DNA of 9,801 bases from contig JAAZPS010000192.1 of assembly GCA_012797095.1 (NCBI GenBank), positions 1-9,801 of the forward strand. The letters run 5' to 3'. Below are positions 6,342 through 9,801 of the stretch, piece by piece. The first letter of the stretch is position 1, and every line of letters starts with the position of its first letter. The position numbers and the translations under genes were made by a program. This DNA is from Bacillota bacterium. GTDB taxonomy: Bacteria > Bacillota > Dethiobacteria > DTU022. Under the pieces are notes generated by a model that saw only the letters and a program-made list of their open reading frames with translations, was not told where the DNA came from and searched no databases.

Positions 6342-7958
6342 CTAGCTCTCGTTCCAGCGGGCCAGCGGGGTGCTCCGCCGGGAAAGACCGCTCAGCACCC
6401 GCAGCATCGGCGCGGCCTGGCGGCGTTTATGCTCGGCCCGATCGACCAGGGCGACGACCCGGTTGACCACGGCTGCATCAAAACCCTGTTCGACGATCTG
6501 CTCGGGTGAAAAGGCCCGGTCCAGGTAGAGGTTCAGGATGGGATCAAGGAGGCGGTACGGCGGCAGGGAGTCTTCGTCGAGCTGATCGGGGCGCAGCTCG
6601 GCGGAGGGGGGCTTGGAGATGGTCCGCTCGGGAATAACCGCTCCGTGGAGCCGGTTGATCATCCGGGCCAGCTCGTAGACGGTCAGCTTGGGCAGATCGG
6701 CCAGCACGGCCAGGGCGCCGGCCATATCACCGTACATGGTGCAGTAACCTACCGCCAGCTCGGAACGGTTTCCCGTGGTTAGTAGAAGGCGCCTTTCCCG
6801 GTTGGCGACAAGCATCAGGATATTTCCCCGGATGCGGGCCTGCAGATTCTCCTCGGCCAGGTCCATCTCCGGTTTGCCGGAGCGGTTGAGCCTTTCCAGA
6901 TATGCTTGCAGGAACGGGGTTATCGGGACGGTCTGTGTTTCGATCTCCAGATTTTTTGCCAGGATGCGGGCGTCCTCCAGACTGTGCGGCGGTGAATATG
7001 CCGAGGGCAGGAGCATCCCCAGAACATTCTCCGGGCCCAGCGCCTCCGCTGCCAGGGCTGCGGTCACTGCCGAATCGAGCCCCCCGCTCAGTCCCAGAAC
7101 AGCCTGGCGGAAACCGTTTTTGGTAAAGTAATCCCTGATCCCCACAGAGAGGGCCCGGTGGATGGTGGTGATCGTTTCTGCAGCGGCGGGGCGCTCCTCG
7201 GCTGCCGGAACAAACAGTGCTTTGCTGGAAAGGTAGATGATCTCTTCGTCGAAAGAGGCGCCGCGGTGCAGCAGTTCGCCGCGGTTATTGTAAGCCAGCG
7301 AGGCCCCGTCAAAAACAAGGTCATCGCTACCCCCGACCAGGTTCACCACCATCAGTGCGCTGCGCCTTCTCCTGGCCAGCGCAGCGGCAGCCTTTTCACG
7401 CTGTTCCTGCCGACCGAAACAGTACGGCGAGGCCGCCGGGTTAACCAGCAGCAGCTGCTTCTCCTTGGGGCGCCGCCGCAGCAGTCCCCGGCCCTGCTCG
7501 GGCTGCAGGATGCTCTCACCGGTTACAACCGCCATCATCAGCTCACCCCAGCGTTCGTAGGCGCTCCGCCCGCCGGCGGAGAAGTAGCGCTCCTCGTGAA
7601 AGGGAGCCCTGTTTTCCAGGGCTGCCTTCGGATAGACGGCGGAGATCATCCCATTTTTCAGCAGGAGAGCGGCGTTGTACAGTCGGCCCTGGAGGCGGTA
7701 CGGTGTTCCCAGCAGCATCGCCGTGGAGGAGCGTGCCGTCAGCGGCGCCAGCTTCTGCCGGACAAGAGCCTCCGCTTCGGCATTGAAGCTGCTGTAGCAC
7801 AGCAGATCGCGGGGCGGACCGCCGGCCAGAGCCATCTCCGGAAAGATCACCAGCCCGGCGCCTTTAGCCTGCGCCTCTTCATAGAAACGGCTGATCAAAG
7901 CGGTGTTTTTCTTCAGTGCACCGGCGGTTGGGTTGATCTGGGCCAGGGCAAAAAGCAT
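6342..7958 (-). CDS. nadE: NAD+ synthetase with N-terminal nitrilase-like domain lacking the catalytic Cys
   Basis: This 538-residue protein catalyses the last step of NAD+ synthesis: ATP-dependent amidation of deaminoNAD+. Residues 1 to about 250 form a nitrilase-type glutaminase domain, with E41 (FPEMALAGGPPRDLL) and K111 (YPKAALENRAPFHEERYF) of the usual Glu-Lys-Cys triad. The nucleophile motif, normally ICED.W, reads VVTGESIL here, placing G147 where Cys is expected. Residues about 265-538 are the synthetase: P-loop LSGGLDSAVTAAL (290-302), TTGNRSELAVGYCTMYGDM (394-412), PKLTVYELARMIN (423-435) and DEDSLPPY (461-468), all intact. GGAGG at 7966-7970 lies 7 bases before ATG 7958. The enzyme may therefore use free ammonia rather than glutamine (inference). 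Its own promoter and leader hairpin lie upstream. Confidence 0.95.
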   Translation of the reverse strand: MLFALAQINPTAGALKKNTALISRFYEEAQAKGAGLVIFPEMALAGGPPRDLLCYSSFNAEAEALVRQKLAPLTARSSTAMLLGTPYRLQGRLYNAALLLKNGMISAVYPKAALENRAPFHEERYFSAGGRSAYERWGELMMAVVTGESILQPEQGRGLLRRRPKEKQLLLVNPAASPYCFGRQEQREKAAAALARRRRSALMVVNLVGGSDDLVFDGASLAYNNRGELLHRGASFDEEIIYLSSKALFVPAAEERPAAAETITTIHRALSVGIRDYFTKNGFRQAVLGLSGGLDSAVTAALAAEALGPENVLGMLLPSAYSPPHSLEDARILAKNLEIETQTVPITPFLQAYLERLNRSGKPEMDLAEENLQARIRGNILMLVANRERRLLLTTGNRSELAVGYCTMYGDMAGALAVLADLPKLTVYELARMINRLHGAVIPERTISKPPSAELRPDQLDEDSLPPYRLLDPILNLYLDRAFSPEQIVEQGFDAAVVNRVVALVDRAEHKRRQAAPMLRVLSGLSRRSTPLARWNES

Positions 7959-7979
7959 CGTCAGTCCTCCAGTGGGTAA

Positions 7980-8011
7980 CGTTCGCGGCAGGCTGCTCCT
8001 GTCCGCAAACG
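7980..8011 (-). promoter_or_regulatory. Strong hairpin in the nadE mRNA leader
   Basis: The minus-strand RNA can pair 7980-7992 with 7998-8011: 13 base pairs (one G-U at 7984/8007), a single bulged A at 8002 and a 5-base loop (AGCAG). It lies between the promoter and the Shine-Dalgarno, 9 bases before GGAGG. No U-run follows, so it is not an intrinsic terminator. It could be a regulatory RNA element, an mRNA stabiliser or a DNA operator. It does not look like a NAD riboswitch I can recognise. Confidence 0.6.
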
Positions 8012-8037
8012 GTCAATAAATAGATTATTCTGGAAGT

Positions 8038-8067
8038 ATTATAGCCTCACCGGGGTTGAAAAGTCAA
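8038..8067 (-). promoter_or_regulatory. Sigma-A type promoter of nadE
   Basis: On the minus strand, -35 TTGACT (8062-8067; 5 of 6 to consensus), an 18-base spacer and -10 TATAAT (8038-8043; perfect). Transcription should start near 8031, giving a leader of about 70 bases that contains the hairpin at 7980-8011. This is the best promoter in the window. Confidence 0.8.
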
Positions 8068-8098
8068 GTCTTCAGCTGCCCCATTCCCGCAAGCCCAC

Positions 8099-8123
8099 GG
8101 GGTCAGGCTTGAATAATTTACTT
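8099..8123 (+). repeat. REP-like repeat copy 1 (left inverted end)
   Basis: A 25-base unit with a GGGGTCAGGCTTGAA head and an AT-rich TAATTTACTT tail. It is an exact reverse complement of 8287-8311. Confidence 0.8.
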
Positions 8124-8160
8124 CTTGGGAAATAACGGGCAATAATGGATCGGGCCATCC

Positions 8161-8173
8161 GGTCAGGCTTGAA
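8161..8173 (+). repeat. REP-like repeat copy 2 (partial)
   Basis: GGTCAGGCTTGAA, 13 bases identical to 8101-8113 and in the same orientation. The AT-rich tail of the full unit is missing. Confidence 0.65.
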
Positions 8174-8184
8174 GGGAAGGCCGT

Positions 8185-8197
8185 GGGGTCAGGCTTG
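8185..8197 (+). repeat. REP-like repeat copy 3 (partial)
   Basis: GGGGTCAGGCTTG, 13 bases identical to 8099-8111 and in the same orientation; it then diverges. Confidence 0.65.
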
Positions 8198-8286
8198 CAG
8201 GGCTGAGCGTTTTAAGCGCTATCTTCAGCTTCCAGATTAATGGCTGCAAATTTGGCCGGTTTTGGGAAACTGTCTCTTCTTTCTTT

Positions 8287-8311
8287 AAGTAAATTATTCA
8301 AGCCTGACCCC
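8287..8311 (-). repeat. REP-like repeat copy 4 (right inverted end)
   Basis: A full 25-base unit in inverted orientation, perfectly complementary to 8099-8123. It ends 15 bases before an AGGAGG Shine-Dalgarno at 8326-8331. Confidence 0.8.
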
Positions 8312-8336
8312 AGCAGGGAAGGAAGAGGAGGCTGCT

Positions 8337-8576
8337 GTGGCGAAAACACTCAGCGGTTTAACAGGGTCAGAAGCGGTCACCGCTCCGGGAAGGGGGTTAA
8401 GTCTTGAAACCGGCCGGACTTTCCGAAAAAAGAGGTCTCATCCGCCTGGTTACTTCAGTGTTGCTCGTCGTGCTTCTTGGGGCGCTGCTCCTGGCGGGCG
8501 GATGGGAGGAGCTGTCCGGCGGAGGATGGGAAGATGGTGCATTTGTTCACCTGCTGCAGCGCCTTGCCGGTCTTGA
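8337..8576 (+). CDS. Possible short upstream ORF with perfect Shine-Dalgarno (doubtful)
   Basis: A GTG at 8337 has a perfect AGGAGG (8326-8331) with a 5-base spacer, a better site than that of the next gene. It opens a 79-codon frame beginning MAKTLSGLTGSEAVTAPGRG. Only the first 22 codons lie outside the metallo-beta-lactamase gene. The rest overlaps it in another frame and is rich in Arg, Gly and Pro, as expected of a GC-rich shadow. It could be a leader ORF that limits translation of the next gene, the relic start of an older gene, or chance. I do not recognise the protein. Confidence 0.2.
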   Translation: MAKTLSGLTGSEAVTAPGRGLSLETGRTFRKKRSHPPGYFSVARRASWGAAPGGRMGGAVRRRMGRWCICSPAAAPCRS

Positions 8577-9414
8577 CGAAGGCCGGCTCGCCGCTCCAGC
8601 CGGGGGAGCTCTCGAGGTTCACTTTATCGATGTGGGTCAGGGAGATGCCGCGCTGATCAGGACACCGCAGGGCCGGACCATCCTCATCGACGGCGGTCCG
8701 GCCGGTGCCGGGGAGGCGGTGCTCCGCTACCTGGCCGGGGAAGCGCTCTCCTCGATCGATCTTCTGGTCGGCACCCATCCCCATGAAGATCATCTCGGCG
8801 GTCTGATCGCCGTGCTGGAGAATCTGCCGGTGGGCCGGGTTATCGACAGCGGCCGGATCCATACCTCGCAAACCTACGAGCGCTATCTTACCCTGATCGA
8901 AGAAAAAGGGATCCCTTTTGAAGTCGGCCGTGCCGGAAAAACGATTGTGCTGGATCCTTCAATCACGCTGAAGGTGCTTCACCCCGGGGCCGATCCCGGG
9001 GGTGGCAATCTGAACAACAGCTCCGTGGTGCTCGGCCTCGCTTACGGAAAGGTGGAATTCCTTTTTACCGGCGATCTGGAAACGGAGGCCGAAACGGAGC
9101 TCCTGGAGCGGGGCTTTTGCGCTGCTTCATCAACCGTTCTCAAGGTGGCCCATCACGGCAGCAGCAGCTCCTCCTCCGCGGAATTTCTGGAAACGGTCGC
9201 ACCGGTTATCGCCGTGATCTCCGCGGGTCGGGATAATTCATACGGCCATCCGCATGCGGAGATCCTTGACCGGCTCACCGGGGTCGGGGCGAGGGTATAC
9301 CGCACCGATCTGCTGGGGACAATTGTCATCACCACTGACGGGGATACGATCACGATCAAGAGCGAATCCGGTCTCCCCGCTGGGGGCGGGGCGATGCCGG
9401 AGGGAAGGGGGTGA
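8404..9414 (+). CDS. Membrane-anchored ComEC/Rec2-like metallo-beta-lactamase fold hydrolase
   Basis: This 336-residue protein has an N-terminal hydrophobic helix (about residues 13-33, LIRLVTSVLLVVLLGALLLAG) that should serve as signal peptide or membrane anchor, placing the enzyme outside the cytoplasm. The MBL domain follows: FIDVGQGDAALI (74-85), ILIDGG (93-98), metal-binding THPHEDHLGG (124-133), FTGDLE (221-226), KVAHHGS (247-253) and NSYGHPH (278-284). This set is typical of the ComEC C-terminal domain, proposed to act as a nuclease or phosphodiesterase on DNA during uptake; no ComEC channel is fused here. The start is TTG 8404: an in-frame TAA directly precedes it (8398-8400), and AGGGGG lies 7 bases upstream. 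HHG is followed by six serines. It forms an operon with the DUF3006 gene. The substrate is unknown. Confidence 0.9.
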   Translation: MKPAGLSEKRGLIRLVTSVLLVVLLGALLLAGGWEELSGGGWEDGAFVHLLQRLAGLDEGRLAAPAGGALEVHFIDVGQGDAALIRTPQGRTILIDGGPAGAGEAVLRYLAGEALSSIDLLVGTHPHEDHLGGLIAVLENLPVGRVIDSGRIHTSQTYERYLTLIEEKGIPFEVGRAGKTIVLDPSITLKVLHPGADPGGGNLNNSSVVLGLAYGKVEFLFTGDLETEAETELLERGFCAASSTVLKVAHHGSSSSSSAEFLETVAPVIAVISAGRDNSYGHPHAEILDRLTGVGARVYRTDLLGTIVITTDGDTITIKSESGLPAGGGAMPEGRG

Positions 9415-9418
9415 ACCT

Positions 9419-9631
9419 GTGCGCGCGGTACTGGATCGGTTTGAAGAAGATAGCGCCATCTTGCTGTTTGGCGACGGCGAACTTTTGGTGGAGTTGCCCA
9501 GAAAGTTGCTTCCCCCGGGTGCCGTCGAGGGAGATATCTTAACCGTTTCCTTCGAGATCGATCGCCGGGCCACGGCGGAGCAACGCAGGAAGATTGCCGG
9601 ACTGCTCGAGCGGCTCAAAGAGGAGCGGTAA
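9419..9631 (+). CDS. DUF3006 family small protein
   Basis: This 70-residue protein reads MRAVLDRFEEDSAILLFGDG, then ELLVELPRKLLPPGAVEGD and a charged helix ATAEQRRKIAGLLERLKEER. That is the DUF3006 pattern: a small beta-rich domain of unknown function, often encoded directly after ComEC-like metallo-beta-lactamases in Firmicutes (family knowledge from memory). The start is GTG 9419, four bases after the TGA of the upstream gene. AAGGGGG (9405-9411) lies 7 bases before it, the same arrangement as at the upstream TTG start. The frame is open further back to 9254, but that would lie inside the previous gene. It has no signal peptide or membrane segment, so it is probably cytoplasmic. Its role may be tied to the MBL protein, but this is inferred only from gene order. 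Confidence 0.85.
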   Translation: MRAVLDRFEEDSAILLFGDGELLVELPRKLLPPGAVEGDILTVSFEIDRRATAEQRRKIAGLLERLKEER

Positions 9632-9653
9632 CGGCGGTTAGGCCGCTGCTCTC

Positions 9654-9801
9654 CTAATCAAATGCGGCGGCAAGCTCATCGATGAGCCGGGCCAGCGTCT
9701 CCCGGGCATCTCCCAAAAAGAGCCGGACATGCTCCATCCGGTAAAGGGGGTTCTCGACCCCTGAATAACCCGGATTCAGGTCCAGATTGAACACCAGGAC
9801 C
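9654..9801 (-). CDS. pntB: NAD(P) transhydrogenase beta subunit PntB, C-terminal end (partial)
   Basis: The minus-strand frame ending at TAG 9654-9656 reads VLVFNLDLNPGYSGVENPLY, then RMEHVRLFLGDARETLARLI and DELAAAFD. It aligns by eye with the conserved PntB end (GYAGVQNPLF....LFGDAK..V), part of the NADP(H)-binding domain III of the proton-pumping transhydrogenase. Only the last 49 codons are in the window; the start lies beyond base 9801. The enzyme couples hydride transfer between NADH and NADP+ to the proton gradient across the cytoplasmic membrane. The gene converges on the DUF3006 gene with 22 bases between stops. The identification rests on a short fragment but a distinctive motif. 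Confidence 0.85.
   Translation of the reverse strand, partial: VLVFNLDLNPGYSGVENPLYRMEHVRLFLGDARETLARLIDELAAAFD

Larger units (their letters stand above)
8099..8311. mobile_element. 213-bp MITE-like / REP-cluster element with perfect 25-bp inverted ends
   Basis: The outer ends, 8099-8123 and 8287-8311, are perfect 25-base inverted repeats, starting GGGGTCAGGCTTGAATAA on the left. The 163 bases between them have no gene and hold two partial direct copies of the same motif (8161-8173 and 8185-8197). No target-site duplication is visible at the edges, which would fit an IS200/IS605-like or RAYT-driven element, since that chemistry makes none. No transposase is in the window, so any element would be non-autonomous or a remnant. 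It lies between the promoter of nadE and the metallo-beta-lactamase gene. The symmetry is seen directly; mobility is inferred. Confidence 0.65.
7959..8403. other. Divergent intergenic region between nadE and the MBL gene
   Basis: This 445-base gap holds, from left to right, the nadE Shine-Dalgarno (7966-7970), leader hairpin and promoter, then the 213-bp repeat element, then a perfect AGGAGG and a doubtful upstream ORF. I found no convincing -35/-10 pair for the + strand gene. Any promoter for it must lie in or after the repeat element, or escape recognition by eye. Confidence 0.7.

Noticed and set aside
7158..7979. A 273-codon open frame on the + strand
   Set aside because: It is antisense to the N-terminal half of nadE, with no coding evidence of its own.
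7959..8031. The nadE leader as a NAD+ riboswitch
   Set aside because: It is a single hairpin without the conserved loops I know from the NAD-I or NAD-II classes. It is kept only as an unexplained leader structure.
8099..8197. Three direct motif copies considered as a CRISPR array
   Set aside because: Spacing is irregular (62 then 24 bases between copy starts), copies differ in length, a fourth is inverted, and no cas gene is present.
9632..9653. Short stem between the DUF3006 gene and pntB as a terminator
   Set aside because: The GCGG/CCGC stem is only about 6 pairs with a wobble, and no T-run follows on either strand.

Overview
The window reads as chromosomal DNA from a GC-rich member of the Bacillota (Firmicutes), probably a Clostridia-type anaerobe. 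The supports are GGAGG/AGGAGG Shine-Dalgarno sites, sigma-A style promoters (TTGACT-18-TATAAT), the mrfA-mrfB pair known from Bacillus, and a ComEC-like metallo-beta-lactamase gene followed by a DUF3006 gene. The lineage is inference; nothing here fixes the species.

Layout, left to right. Bases 2-517 (+) are the 3' end of a DUF362-family gene with a cysteine-rich tail. It converges, with a 9-base gap, on mrfB (527-1786, -), a DEDD exonuclease with a TPR-like tail. mrfB sits directly behind mrfA (1776-4052, -), a DExH helicase with a C-terminal zinc/DUF1998 region; the two genes overlap by 11 bases and form a DNA-repair operon. A roughly 300-base gap (4053-4353) is partly AT-rich and holds a hairpin repeat. 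Next come mnmG (4354-6255, -), a tRNA wobble-uridine modification enzyme with its own promoter, and nadE (6342-7958, -), an NAD+ synthetase with a very good promoter and a strong leader hairpin.

The divergent gap 7959-8403 carries a 213-base element bounded by perfect 25-bp inverted repeats, with two extra partial copies of the same motif inside. To its right, on the + strand, are a membrane-anchored ComEC-like metallo-beta-lactamase (8404-9414) and a 70-residue DUF3006 protein (9419-9631). They converge on the last 49 codons of pntB (9654 to the window end, -), the beta subunit of NAD(P) transhydrogenase.

Most of the window is ordinary housekeeping and repair. The points most worth a second look are: the nitrilase-type glutaminase domain of NadE has glycine where the catalytic cysteine should be; the two long intergenic gaps both carry GGGG-headed, REP/RAYT-like repeats; nadE has a 13-bp leader hairpin; an out-of-frame GTG with a perfect AGGAGG lies upstream of the metallo-beta-lactamase gene; and the DUF362 tail resembles the proximal Fe-S motif of NuoB/NiFe-hydrogenase small subunits. 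I found no clearly new multi-gene system, and no RNA gene or CRISPR array.
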